64,000 nucleotides of DNA from Neorhizobium huautlense (GTDB lineage: Bacteria; Pseudomonadota; Alphaproteobacteria; Rhizobiales; Rhizobiaceae). Below, in pieces: positions 25,439 to 36,084 of this stretch. The stretch spans positions 348,303 through 412,302 of the forward strand of contig NZ_JAUSRF010000003.1 of assembly GCF_030811685.1 (NCBI RefSeq), read 5' to 3'. Made by a program: the position numbers and the translations under genes. Position 1 is the stretch's first letter; every line of letters starts with the position of its first letter. Under the pieces are notes generated by a model. It was not told the origin of the DNA. It made no database searches and saw nothing but the letters and a program-made list of their open reading frames with translations.

Positions 25439-27162
25439 GGCATGATCCTCCGTTCGGCCGTCGCTTTCGCAAACACGTTCGGCACGGTGTGGTGATATTC
25501 CGGCTCGCGGGCGAGCAGTTTTCGGGTGAGCAGCGATTCCGTCAGCACATCCGGCCGGTCGTAACCGAGTGCCGCCATCCGGTCTGCCGCATCGTGCTCC
25601 GTCGCGTAAGCGGAAAGGATGGCTTCCACCCGCTGCCAGAAACTCTTTTCCGGCAATTGATAGACATGCTCCAGAAGATGCGCGATTTCGGCGAGATTGT
25701 AGACGAACAGCGTATCGGCCACGAGTTCGCGTAAACTGTCCAGATTGTCGGTCCAGTAATACTGGTCGGGCGCTGCCTCACGGTAACGGGCATCGAGCGA
25801 CAGAAAATCCGGTGCCGCGTCAGGGTTGCGCAGGAAGGCAGGGCAGAATTCGACGCTCTCGTGGAAATCTCGTAAGATCAGCCGTACCGGCCAGCCGTCA
25901 CGATGCACCAGCAGCATGTTCTGCCCATGCGCCTCGACCGCCAGCCCGTGACGAACGAGCAGATGCCAGACGGGCAGGATGGTGACTTCCAGCAGGCGGT
26001 TCAGCCACGGCATCAGGCCGTATTGCTCGATCCATGGCTGAAGATAAGGTTTGTGATCCGCCTCCAGCATCATCAGCGCATTGAACGGAATGACGGCCTC
26101 GCCGGGTTCCAGCCCATCAACGGCGCTTTGACGCCAGATGGCGCCGATCTGCCCGGCAAGCTCGCCGCCATGTTCCGCCAGGATGCCGGCATATTCCTCG
26201 AGAATGCCGAGCGGATAGCGATCGGAAAATGCCGGGTCGCCATCCACCATGCCGGCAATCCAGGTTGAGAGAACCGGCGCGGTGCAGACCGAATGCGGAT
26301 CAAGAATGCGCCGCGACGAAGTGTTGACGACATCGAGCGGCAGTTTGATGCTGGCAGCCTGCGGGCGATCGAGATTGTGCAGCGTGCGCAGCGACTGGCT
26401 GGCAAGATAACGGTCGCCGAACTGGCCAAGCCCATGCAGCCTGCCGGTGGCGATCAGTTCACGGCCCGCGCCATCCTTGAGGCGCCGCCATTGCCACGGG
26501 TGCATGGGGACAAGCGCAAAATTCTGCCAGCTCAACCCGCGCGCCTGTCGGGCGGCATCGATTTCATTCCAGATTTCAGCACCGAGTTCTTGTCGCCAGA
26601 ACGTCTGCTCGTCAGTGCCCAAAACCTGACGGACGTTTTGCCGGGCATGCAGTATCCAGACCAGCCGGAAGGGTTTTGCCGATTCCGGGCCATAAAGCCG
26701 GTTATCATCGAGCGTAAAACCGTAACGCGCCTTGAAGCAGGGATGATAGGGATGGCCTTCATGCAGCGCGCCATCGAGATCGGCAAACCCCATGGTGCGG
26801 CGGTCACGGGCAGGAACGCTGTCCTCGTTCCATTGGCAAAGCGCCACCGTATGTTCGAGTTCGCGCAAAAGCTTGCCGCGTGTGATGCCGTTGCCGGGCA
26901 GGCCCATGACGATGGCAGGCAACGATGCCGAGACCCAAACGCCGTGATCGCCCTTCATCTCGATGGCATGCGGGACGATGCGCGGCCGGCCAAAGGCGCT
27001 GAGCGCGGCGCGGCAACGGTATTCCCGGCCATCAAGTGTCCATATGAGCCTGTCGGGTGGTTCGCGGCGGAACGATACCAGACCTTCGAACAGGATGGCG
27101 GCAACCAGTTGCCGCGAGACCCTGTCCTGCGGTTCAGCCGGGATTTCAAGAGGCAATGGCAT
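25435..27162 (-). CDS. asbB: NIS siderophore synthetase, AsbB-like (IucA/IucC family)
   Basis: A 575-residue NRPS-independent siderophore synthetase. The ATP-binding signature is visible as EGHPYHPCFKAR at 135-146, with LVPMHPWQW near 225 and the C-terminal FhuF-like half (AHGQNMLLVHRDGWPVRLILRDFHE). In petrobactin synthesis AsbB condenses the second polyamine arm with the citrate intermediate. It overlaps asbC by four bases and asbA by 17. It is the longer-motif type of synthetase (HPYHPCFK), differing from its neighbour, so the two are specialised and not a recent duplication. Confidence 0.88.
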   Translation of the reverse strand: MPLPLEIPAEPQDRVSRQLVAAILFEGLVSFRREPPDRLIWTLDGREYRCRAALSAFGRPRIVPHAIEMKGDHGVWVSASLPAIVMGLPGNGITRGKLLRELEHTVALCQWNEDSVPARDRRTMGFADLDGALHEGHPYHPCFKARYGFTLDDNRLYGPESAKPFRLVWILHARQNVRQVLGTDEQTFWRQELGAEIWNEIDAARQARGLSWQNFALVPMHPWQWRRLKDGAGRELIATGRLHGLGQFGDRYLASQSLRTLHNLDRPQAASIKLPLDVVNTSSRRILDPHSVCTAPVLSTWIAGMVDGDPAFSDRYPLGILEEYAGILAEHGGELAGQIGAIWRQSAVDGLEPGEAVIPFNALMMLEADHKPYLQPWIEQYGLMPWLNRLLEVTILPVWHLLVRHGLAVEAHGQNMLLVHRDGWPVRLILRDFHESVEFCPAFLRNPDAAPDFLSLDARYREAAPDQYYWTDNLDSLRELVADTLFVYNLAEIAHLLEHVYQLPEKSFWQRVEAILSAYATEHDAADRMAALGYDRPDVLTESLLTRKLLAREPEYHHTVPNVFAKATAERRIMP

Positions 27163-28933
27163 GCGGCCTCTCCGTCTCTGTGATGGTGAGGGCAGGAAGA
27201 TTGAGCGGGTTCGGCATCTTTCGGTAAAGCGAATGACCGTTGGCCGAACTCAGTTCGTCGACATCCACCAGCCGGGTCGCAAGGTTCGCCTTGGTGCCGA
27301 TGTCGTTTTCATCGAGAATATGCCGGATGAAATCGCGTCCGAGGCCGTTGAGCGAGACTGCGAGGTTTTCGAGATGCTCACGCAGGATCCGCAACAGAGC
27401 CATCTCGTCGGCAAGCCCGTCATGCGCCATGCGGCTGATGACGGAAAACACCTGGTTGACGATCAGGTAATAGGCAAACCGGTCACGGATTTCAGCTTCA
27501 GGGAAATAGAGTGAGCCGATCGTTTCGGTCTCCGGCACGGCCTTGGCAATCAGCGGCCTGTGACGTTCGGAAAGATAAAATCCCTGATTGTCGCGGTAAT
27601 AACCGAGGCGCGGATAACCGGTGGCGAGATCCACAAGACTGTTCTGTTGATGCGCTTCGAGTGCAATACCGTGCCGGTCGTAAAGAGCAATCAACGGTTC
27701 GACGGCGCAGGTGAGGTAGAGCCTGAACCATGTGGCGGCGGTCGAGGCGATGGCGCCGCTTTCCGATACATGCACCTGTCGCACGATCCGCTCCAGCCGC
27801 GACAGGCGGCCGGGCAGGGGATCGGCGGTCAGGGCCGCCAGCGTGACGATGCCGGGGCCACCGCGTGTGCGAAAAGGGTTTTCCCTCAGAATGGTCTCGA
27901 AGCCGCTTTCGCGGCGACCCGGTATATTGAGCGTGATGAAGGCTGGATCCCTGATGATGCGGAAGGAGGGCAGCAGGCTGTCGATCCGCAGGCGGTCCAC
28001 CAACCTTGCCATGGCAACCCCGGCATCCAGCTCATCGCGGCCGTTGGTGCGCACGGAATTGGTGATGCGCACCGGCAGCGAAAATTTCAGCATCCAGTCC
28101 GCATCGCGGCTCCAGACGGTGCGGACGGATGATGTGGCCGTGAAAAGCGGGCCTGCGGGGCCGAGACTGCGCAATGCTCCGTCCGAAACCATCGCCTGGA
28201 TATCGGCATCAAGAAGCAGCGCCTGTGCCTGTAGTGGGTGCATAGGAAGCAGTGTCTCGCCATCCGCAAGGCGGATTTCGTTCGGGCCGGAACGTGCTAT
28301 ATCGGCGACGATCCTGTCGGCCATGCGCAGGTTTGCCGATGCATGCGTGACGAGGTCGGTTCTCGCGGCAAAATAATGCAACTGGAAACGCCCATGAAAT
28401 TCGGGTGCATAGGTCTCCTGTTGCCAGAAGGTCATCCCCTGCCGGCTTTTCGGTGTCGGGTGCAGCCAGTGCCCGAAGACCAGAGATTGCTCGGCGGCAA
28501 TGAAATGATCGCCGTCCTCCGGCTTCGTCAGCGCGTGTTCGATATTGACTTGGATCTGCTGATGGCTGTCCATCACCCGCAGCAGAAGTTCTGTTTCGCA
28601 GCCATGCAGCGCATTGCCGCCTGCACCGTTCAGTTTCCGGTACGCTTCGCGCATCAGCGCCTGCAAAGCCGGCATGGGGGCAAGCTCGTGCCATGCTGTC
28701 GCCGACAAGGCGCGCCGCCAGATCCTGCCGAAATGCTGGGGACCGCAAAGAGAGGGCGATGTTATTTCCGCCCGGAGCAGGATGTGGTCGCCATTCAGCA
28801 GCCATTCCGCGCAATCGACAGCCTTGGAACCGACGATATGGTTGATCGCCTTCCCCTGATCGATCTCGCGCATGTAGCAGTTGGCGAAACTTTGAAAACT
28901 GGCCGTTTCGGCGGCTTTCCAGGTTATAGACAT
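27146..28933 (-). CDS. asbA: NIS siderophore synthetase, AsbA-like (IucA/IucC family)
   Basis: A 595-residue NRPS-independent siderophore synthetase. The family motif appears as EQSLVFGHWLHPTPKSRQG around 148-166, MHPLQAQAL near 235, TSSVRTVWSRD, and ALEAHQQNSLVDL in the C-terminal half. In petrobactin synthesis AsbA adenylates citrate and joins it to spermidine. The ATG at 28931-28933 has AGGTAAG nine bases ahead. It is the first gene of a five-gene overlapping operon. The polyamine used here is unknown; many rhizobia make homospermidine. Confidence 0.88.
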   Translation of the reverse strand: MSITWKAAETASFQSFANCYMREIDQGKAINHIVGSKAVDCAEWLLNGDHILLRAEITSPSLCGPQHFGRIWRRALSATAWHELAPMPALQALMREAYRKLNGAGGNALHGCETELLLRVMDSHQQIQVNIEHALTKPEDGDHFIAAEQSLVFGHWLHPTPKSRQGMTFWQQETYAPEFHGRFQLHYFAARTDLVTHASANLRMADRIVADIARSGPNEIRLADGETLLPMHPLQAQALLLDADIQAMVSDGALRSLGPAGPLFTATSSVRTVWSRDADWMLKFSLPVRITNSVRTNGRDELDAGVAMARLVDRLRIDSLLPSFRIIRDPAFITLNIPGRRESGFETILRENPFRTRGGPGIVTLAALTADPLPGRLSRLERIVRQVHVSESGAIASTAATWFRLYLTCAVEPLIALYDRHGIALEAHQQNSLVDLATGYPRLGYYRDNQGFYLSERHRPLIAKAVPETETIGSLYFPEAEIRDRFAYYLIVNQVFSVISRMAHDGLADEMALLRILREHLENLAVSLNGLGRDFIRHILDENDIGTKANLATRLVDVDELSSANGHSLYRKMPNPLNLPALTITETERPHAIAS

Positions 28934-29229
28934 GGGTATCTTACCTGTCAGTCTTCGCCAGGCGCTGGCTGTGTCGCCTCGAACGACAAGAGCTTATGGC
29001 TCCGGGGCGGGTGTCGTCGGGCAGGTTTGAGCCAGCGGCTTCGAGTTCGATGCGTCCGTTCATTGTCATATCGGTGCCTCGTCGAGTTCCTGGATAGGTC
29101 ACGAACTCAAAGACGAATTAAACACTCATATTTTTCACGGGCACTGCAAATTTGTCGTTCGGGGGTGTGGCGCGGTCGCTGATAGCTGCGACGCCCTCTC
29201 GTGACGTGGAAGCTTTTCGGTGTAAAACA
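28934..29229. other. Upstream region of the siderophore operon
   Basis: 296 bases between asbA and the stop of the Na/Pi cotransporter gene. No gene is supported. It must carry the asbA promoter; an AT-rich stretch at 29108-29155 is the likeliest place. No exact TGA-N9-TCA site and no convincing FecI-type promoter was found by eye. Confidence 0.5.
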
Positions 29230-30894
29230 TCAGCCTCGAGCGCTGATCCGGCTTTGCAGGAGTTCGCCCTGCTGTTCCAGTACCGGATATGCAGTTGCGG
29301 CCACGAGATGGGAATTGATCAGCTTGAGATCACGCAGCAGATCGAGATGCAGCGAACTGCTTTCCGCCGATGCAAGATCACCTTGTCGCAATCGTTCGAA
29401 ATGCGCTCGCGTTCCCTCGCGTTCCGACTTTCGGAAGATGACTTTCTCTTCCGCCAACATGCGTGCCATGCGTTCATCCTGAGACATGAACAAAGCCGCC
29501 GCCGTACGAAGATTCGTCGCCAGCCGATCAAACAGGTCATCGAGTTCGCGCTTTGCCGGCTTTGAAAATTTCATGCCGCGCCTCAGGCGCTTTGCCAGAT
29601 GCGGCAGCACATTCTGGTCCAGAACGTCACCGGCATGTTCCAGCCCGGTCGAAAAGATCAGGATCTCTTCCAGTCGCTGTTTGTCCGCATCGCTGAGTTC
29701 GTCCGGGTCGATCGAGGTCAGGTAATATTTGATCGCGGTATTGAGCCGGTCCAGCACCGTATCCTGCTTTCGCAGCGACGAGAGCGCCTTACGGTCTGTG
29801 CTGGCCATCGCGATCTTTGTGCCGGCCAGCATGTCCTCCAGAATGTCGACGAGCCGCAGGACTTCGCGAGCGGCTGCCTGCAGGGCGACGATCGGTGTTT
29901 CCTTGGCGGATGGATCGAGATAACGCGGATTGCCGGGATCGCTTTCGTCTATTCTGCGCGGCATGTATTTGACCAATGCATTGGCGAAGGGCGTCAACAC
30001 CGGCATGAACACGACAGCGACGATAAGATTGAAGGCCGTGTGGAAATTGGCGACCATGCGTGCGCCATTGCCATCGAGCGCCGTCATCGCAGCGGCGATC
30101 TGGTCGAGAAACAGGAAGGTCAAGGCGATGCCGACCATGCGCGTGAGGAGATTGCCGATCGGTACGCGCCGGGCCGACAGATCTGCACCGGATTGTCCCT
30201 CCACCACAGGGTTGATGGCGGTGCCGAGATTGGCGCCAAGCGTCAGCGCGAAGGCCTGATAGGGATCGAGCAAGCCCTGGCCTGCCAGCGACATGATCAG
30301 CAACACGACGGCAACGCTTGAATGCGCTGCCCATGTCAGGATCGCCGCCAGCAGCAGGCTGAGCGCCGGCGCTTTTGCAATGGCGTTCAGGACATAGGCG
30401 AAACCGGGCGTATCGGCATATTCTTCAAGCACAACCAGCAACTGGTGCAGGGCGAGCAGCATGAAGCCGATGCCGATGAACACCCGGCCGAGATCGTGAA
30501 CCTGCGGGTTCTGCACCCGCCGGAACATCAGCACGCCGATCAGGATCAGTGCCGGCGAAGCGGCTGCGACATTGAAGGACAGAACCTGCACGATCAGCGT
30601 GCTGCCGACATTGGCACCCAGCATGACGGCAAGCGCCGGCACGAGATCGACAAGCCCACCGGCAGCAAAGCCGGTCGCCATCAGGCCCGTGGCCGTGCTG
30701 CTTTGCAAAACCGCCGTCACGCCCATGCCGGCAATAAAGGCCTTGAAGCGGTTGCTCAGTGCATGGCCGAGGAAGGATCGCAAGCTTGGGCCGAAGGCGC
30801 GCTGGATGCCGGTCTGCACCATGCGTGTGCCCCAGAGAAGGAGCGCGATATGGCCGGCCAATGCGATGAGAGCGATGATGACGGGCATGGACAT
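29230..30894 (-). CDS. Na/Pi cotransporter family protein with PhoU-like C-terminus
   Basis: 554 residues. The N-terminal half has two Na/Pi-cotransporter repeats with the characteristic Gln-Ser-Ser signatures (GVTAVLQSSTATGLM near 59-73 and a second around AAHSSVAVVLLIMSLAG) and about eight membrane segments. The C-terminal 200 residues are a PhoU-like four-helix region (QAAAREVLRLVDILEDML, then DEPDELSD-like and ERMARMLAEEKVIFRKSERE). The family imports phosphate with sodium or regulates phosphate flux. Two ATGs are close (30894 and 30888). It is unlinked in function to the siderophore genes; the PhoU domain may respond to phosphate status. Confidence 0.9.
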   Translation of the reverse strand: MSMPVIIALIALAGHIALLLWGTRMVQTGIQRAFGPSLRSFLGHALSNRFKAFIAGMGVTAVLQSSTATGLMATGFAAGGLVDLVPALAVMLGANVGSTLIVQVLSFNVAAASPALILIGVLMFRRVQNPQVHDLGRVFIGIGFMLLALHQLLVVLEEYADTPGFAYVLNAIAKAPALSLLLAAILTWAAHSSVAVVLLIMSLAGQGLLDPYQAFALTLGANLGTAINPVVEGQSGADLSARRVPIGNLLTRMVGIALTFLFLDQIAAAMTALDGNGARMVANFHTAFNLIVAVVFMPVLTPFANALVKYMPRRIDESDPGNPRYLDPSAKETPIVALQAAAREVLRLVDILEDMLAGTKIAMASTDRKALSSLRKQDTVLDRLNTAIKYYLTSIDPDELSDADKQRLEEILIFSTGLEHAGDVLDQNVLPHLAKRLRRGMKFSKPAKRELDDLFDRLATNLRTAAALFMSQDERMARMLAEEKVIFRKSEREGTRAHFERLRQGDLASAESSSLHLDLLRDLKLINSHLVAATAYPVLEQQGELLQSRISARG

Positions 30895-30990
30895 TCCAGT
30901 CGAATGCTATCGAATTGTTATTAGCCGTCTAATGATATTCCTGCTGCCACGGTAATCAAGCGGCGGCAGGAAATGGGTTGTTCGCGGGGC

Positions 30991-32027
<1,037 letters not shown>

Positions 32028-32028
<1 letters not shown>

Positions 32029-32876
32029 TACTTTTCGGTCTCCACCAAACCCTTGACGAACCAGCGCTGCATCAGCACCACGACGATAACGGGAGGAATG
32101 ATTGCCAGGATCGCCGTCACCATCACGTAGTTCCACGGCGTCGAGGCATCTGCGAAATCCACCATGCGGCGCAGGCCGATGATGATCGTGTTCATCTCAG
32201 CCCTGTCGGTGACGAGCAGTGGCCAGAGATATTGCGTCCAGCCGTAGATGAAGAGGATCACGAACAGCGCCGCGATATTGGTCATCGACAGCGGCAGAAG
32301 GATATCCTTCATGAAGCGGAACGGACCGGCATTGTCGATGCGCGCCGCTTCCAGCATCTCGCCGGGAATGGTGAGGAAAAACTGCCGGAACAGGAAGGTG
32401 GCCGTTGCCGATGCCATCAGCGGCAGGGTCAATCCGGCATAGGTATTCAGCAGGCCGAGATCGACGATCACCTTGTAGGTCGGCAGGATGCGCACTTCCA
32501 CCGGCAGCATGAGCGTGATGAAGATCATCCAGAAAAAGCCCATGCGGAAGGGAAAACGGAAAAACACGATCGCGAAGGCGGACAGGAAAGAGATGATGAT
32601 CTTGCCGATAGCAATCGCTACCGCGACAACAAAGCTGTTGAACAGCAGCCTTTCGAGACTTACGCCGACGACACGCTCGACGCCGCCGGAAATGGATTCC
32701 GAATAGTTTTCCATCATGTGCCCGCCGGGAAGCAGCGACAGCGGCGGCCGGATGATGGCGCCGGACGGCGCCGTCGAGGCGATGAACGTGTAATAGATCG
32801 GGAAGGCGACGATGATGATGCCGAGGATCAGCATCAGATGCGCCATCAGGCTGGCTATGGGGCGATTTTCGATCAT
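32028..32876 (-). CDS. ugpE: sn-glycerol-3-phosphate ABC transporter permease
   Basis: A 282-residue inner-membrane permease, matching UgpE length (281). Six hydrophobic segments; the EAA loop is [22 protein letters not shown]. Characteristic UgpE pieces include [20 protein letters not shown] [12 protein letters not shown] and [10 protein letters not shown]. It partners with UgpA nine bases upstream and touches ugpC by one base. The family call is firm; within the Ugp group the substrate could extend to glycerophosphodiesters. Confidence 0.93.
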
Positions 32877-32885
32877 GGTTTTACC

Positions 32886-33767
32886 TCACCCATAATGCAC
32901 GCGCCGCTCGACGAAGCGGAACTGGAAGGCGGTCAGCGCAATGACGATGACCATGAGGATGACCGACTGGGCGGCCGACGAGCCGAGATTGAGGTTCACG
33001 AAACCATCGTTATAGACCTTATAGACCAGCGTTTCCGTGGCCTTTGCAGGCCCGCCGCCGGTGACGGAATGGATGATGCCAAAGGTGTCGAAAAACGCGT
33101 AGACGGTATTGACGACCAGCAGGAAAAAGGTGGTGGGCGCGAGAAGCGGAAAGACGATGGTCCAGAAGCGCCGGGACCCGCGCGCGCCATCGATGGAGGC
33201 CGCTTCCAGCAGCGATTTAGGGATTGCCTGTAAACCCGCGACGAAGAACAGGAAATTGTAGCTGATCTGTTTCCATGCAGCGGCCACGACCACCAGCGCC
33301 ATGGCCTGATCGCCGTTCAGAAGCGGATCCCATGCGATGCCGTTGCGTCGTAAAATATAGGCGAACGTACCCATAGCCGGGTTGAACATGAACAGCCACA
33401 ACATGCCGGCGACGGCGGGGGCCACAGCATAGGGAATGATCATCATCGTGCGGTAAAATCCTTTGCCGCGCACGACGAGATCGGCCGCTGTCGCCAGAAG
33501 CAGCGCGATGCCCATCGAGAGCAGTGCGGTCGCCACGCTGAAAACGACGGTGACGCGCAGCGCATGCAGATAGTTGGCGTCCGACAGGATCGTGGTGAAA
33601 TTGGCGAGCCCTACGAAAGTGCTCTGCAGCCCAAAAGGGTCTTCCCGCATGGCCGACTGGTAAAGCGCCTGGCTGGCTGGCCAGAAGAAAAACACGATGG
33701 TCAGCACGATCTGCGGCGCGACCAGAAAATAGGGAAGGATCTTGTTCGGAAAGACGGTGCTTTGCAC
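32886..33767 (-). CDS. ugpA: sn-glycerol-3-phosphate ABC transporter permease
   Basis: A 293-residue inner-membrane permease (UgpA is about 295). It begins [26 protein letters not shown], with the typical [21 protein letters not shown] periplasmic region and the EAA loop [23 protein letters not shown]. It lies 68 bases after ugpB and nine before ugpE. With UgpE it forms the channel for the binding protein's cargo. Confidence 0.93.
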   Translation of the reverse strand: MQSTVFPNKILPYFLVAPQIVLTIVFFFWPASQALYQSAMREDPFGLQSTFVGLANFTTILSDANYLHALRVTVVFSVATALLSMGIALLLATAADLVVRGKGFYRTMMIIPYAVAPAVAGMLWLFMFNPAMGTFAYILRRNGIAWDPLLNGDQAMALVVVAAAWKQISYNFLFFVAGLQAIPKSLLEAASIDGARGSRRFWTIVFPLLAPTTFFLLVVNTVYAFFDTFGIIHSVTGGGPAKATETLVYKVYNDGFVNLNLGSSAAQSVILMVIVIALTAFQFRFVERRVHYG

Positions 33768-33835
33768 GGGCAGGCTCCTCGGATCACGGGAACACCGTCC
33801 GCATGCGGGGTCACATGCGGACGGCTGGAGATTGC

Positions 33836-35140
33836 TTAGTTGCCGATGGCCTGCTGGATCGCCGCATTGCCGCGTTCGACGGCCTTGTCGAGCGCCGCCT
33901 TGGCATCCTGCTTGCCGGCCAGCATGGACTCGAATTCCTCGTTCATGATGTCACGCACCTGCGGCAGGTTGACGAGACGCACGCCCTTGGAGTTTTCGGT
34001 CGGCGGCTTGCCCATCATCTGCAGAAGAGGGGTCTCGCGGCCGGGGTTCTTGTCGTAGAAGCCGGATTTTTTGGTCTCTTCATAAGCCGCCATCGTCACC
34101 GGCATGTAGCCGGAGACCTGATGCAGGCGGGCCTGGATTTTGGTCTGCGACAGGAAGTTGAAGAAGGTGGCGACGCCCTTGTATTCGGCATCGCTCTTGC
34201 CCGCGAACACCCAGAGGCTCGCCCCGCCCGGAATGGTGTTTTGTGGCCGGCCTTCGCCTTCGACATAGGGTAGCTGGCCAATGCCGTATTTCATGCCGGA
34301 CTTGATGATGTCGCCAAGACCGCCCGACGATTCCGTCAGGATGCCGCATTCACCGGAGGTGAATAGCTGTTTGGCTTCCGATGTGCGGCCGCCATAACGG
34401 AACGTGCCATCCTTGGCGAGATCGGCAATCGACTGGAAATGTTTGACGAACGGCTCGGCATTGAACGCCAGCTTGACGTCCGTGCCGCCAAGGCCGTTTT
34501 CATTGCTGCCATAGGAAAGATTGTTCCAGGCGGCAAAGTTTTCGGTCTGGATCCAGGTCAGCCATGTCGAGGTAAAACCGCAATTGGCCGCCCCACTGGA
34601 TTTGATCTTCTTGGCCGCCTCGAACACTTCGCCCCATGTTTTCGGTGGTGTGTCGGCGTTGAGGCCAGCCTTCTCGAACACGTCCTTGTTGTAATAGAGG
34701 ATCGGCGAGGACGAGTTGTAGGGGAAGGACAGCATCGTGCCGTCGGGCTTGGAATAATAGGCGACGATGCCGGGCAGATATTGCGCCTTGTCGAACTTGA
34801 AGCCGCCTTTTTCCAGCACATCGGCGACCGGCACGATGGCGCCCTGAGCGCCCATCATCACGCCGCTGCCGGCATCGAAGACCTGCATGATGGCCGGTGG
34901 CTGCTTGGCGCGGAAGGCGGCGATGCCGGCATTCAGCGTTTCCGGATAGGTGCCCTTGAACACCGGCACGATCTTGTAATCGGCCTGGCTCTCGTTGAAC
35001 TCCTTGGCAAGCTGATCGACGACCTCGTTATTGGCGCCGGTCATGGCGTGCCACCACGAGATTTCCGTGGCGGCGAGCGCGCTTGATGCCATCAGCGTTA
35101 AGGCTGCGGTTGAAAGAACTGATGCGAAAACGGTTTTCAT
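33836..35140 (-). CDS. ugpB: sn-glycerol-3-phosphate binding protein
   Basis: A 434-residue periplasmic binding protein very close to UgpB in layout. A signal peptide (about 1-23, ...MASSALAA) precedes [66 protein letters not shown] and RQM-like [16 protein letters not shown]. The start at 35138-35140 has GGGAGGAAA at good spacing; the upstream frame adds an implausible basic leader. It lies 89 bases downstream of the phosphatase gene, so it may have its own promoter; no clear Pho box was seen there. Confidence 0.93.
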   Translation of the reverse strand: MKTVFASVLSTAALTLMASSALAATEISWWHAMTGANNEVVDQLAKEFNESQADYKIVPVFKGTYPETLNAGIAAFRAKQPPAIMQVFDAGSGVMMGAQGAIVPVADVLEKGGFKFDKAQYLPGIVAYYSKPDGTMLSFPYNSSSPILYYNKDVFEKAGLNADTPPKTWGEVFEAAKKIKSSGAANCGFTSTWLTWIQTENFAAWNNLSYGSNENGLGGTDVKLAFNAEPFVKHFQSIADLAKDGTFRYGGRTSEAKQLFTSGECGILTESSGGLGDIIKSGMKYGIGQLPYVEGEGRPQNTIPGGASLWVFAGKSDAEYKGVATFFNFLSQTKIQARLHQVSGYMPVTMAAYEETKKSGFYDKNPGRETPLLQMMGKPPTENSKGVRLVNLPQVRDIMNEEFESMLAGKQDAKAALDKAVERGNAAIQQAIGN

Positions 35141-35229
35141 GGTCGATTTCCTCCCTTTCCATGAATAATCCTGCCGCCGTCCGGCGGTATTGTCCGAGAC
35201 CCTCCCCGGTCTCGGCATTCTCGATGCCG

Positions 35230-36051
35230 TCACGCGGCGGCGACGCCTGTCTGTTCGATGCCGGCGATGCGTTGAAGGTCGTTAGTCGCGCCGGGGCCGG
35301 TTGCCAGAACCGGTGCGCCCTTGGTCAGCCGCTCGCCATCGCTCGGGAACGGTAGAAACCAGCCACCCGCCTCGCGCACGAGGCAATAGCCGCCGAGGCA
35401 ATCCCAGGCATGCATGTAGGGCTCATAATAGCCGACAAGGCGGCCAGCGGCGACATAGGCCAGCATCAGCGCGCCGGAGCCGAGCCGCACGAAATTGCCG
35501 CCGCTTGCCAGCAGGTCCTCGACGATCTTGGCGACCGATTGCGGCGTCACATGATGGTTTGCGCCGATGCCGGTCACCGCGTTGCGTATGGTCTTTTGCT
35601 GCCCAAGTTTCAGCGGCTTGCCGTTCAGCGTCGCGCCCTGTCCGAGCGCGCTGGAATAGAGTTCGTCATGGCACGGGACATGGATGACGCCGATGACCGG
35701 CTCACCCTTGTAGAGGACGGCGATCGAAACACACCAGTTCGGCATGCCATGCACGAAGGGGCTGGTGCCGTCGATCGGATCGACCACCCAGGTAAAGCCG
35801 CTATTGCCGCCGGTCAGGCCATATTCTTCGCCGAGAAAACCATCCGCGCCAAAAGCCTCGCCGGTGCGGCTGCGGATCAGTTCCTCGACCTCGCGATCGG
35901 CGATCGATACGACATCCTGCGGATCGCCCTTGCTTTCGATCACCAATGTCTCGCGGCGATTGTAATATCCGAGCGCGTGGCTGCCGGCCTCGACGGCGAT
36001 CCGTTCCGCCAGTTTCCAGCGCGCGATGATCTCTTCGTCTTCTGCTGTCAT
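35230..36051 (-). CDS. Inositol monophosphatase family phosphatase
   Basis: A 273-residue Mg-dependent phosphatase. The metal and catalytic motifs are intact: GEEYG (about 74-78), WVVDPIDGTSPF (about 88-99) and the C-terminal HAWDCLGGYCLVREAGG. The family removes phosphate from inositol-1-phosphate, histidinol phosphate, PAP, fructose-1,6-bisphosphate or other sugar phosphates. The ATG at 36049-36051 is used; a TTG six bases earlier is possible. It is encoded between two organophosphate-type importers, so it probably dephosphorylates their cargo after uptake. It has no signal peptide, so the reaction would be cytoplasmic. Confidence 0.9.
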   Translation of the reverse strand: MTAEDEEIIARWKLAERIAVEAGSHALGYYNRRETLVIESKGDPQDVVSIADREVEELIRSRTGEAFGADGFLGEEYGLTGGNSGFTWVVDPIDGTSPFVHGMPNWCVSIAVLYKGEPVIGVIHVPCHDELYSSALGQGATLNGKPLKLGQQKTIRNAVTGIGANHHVTPQSVAKIVEDLLASGGNFVRLGSGALMLAYVAAGRLVGYYEPYMHAWDCLGGYCLVREAGGWFLPFPSDGERLTKGAPVLATGPGATNDLQRIAGIEQTGVAAA

Positions 36052-36084
36052 GGGCAATCCGTCCTTTGAAAGGTTGAAGGCGCG

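Noticed and set aside
29230..30894. Treating the Na/Pi cotransporter as part of the siderophore locus
   Set aside because: It is separated by a 296-base promoter region and its function is phosphate-related; same strand alone is not enough.
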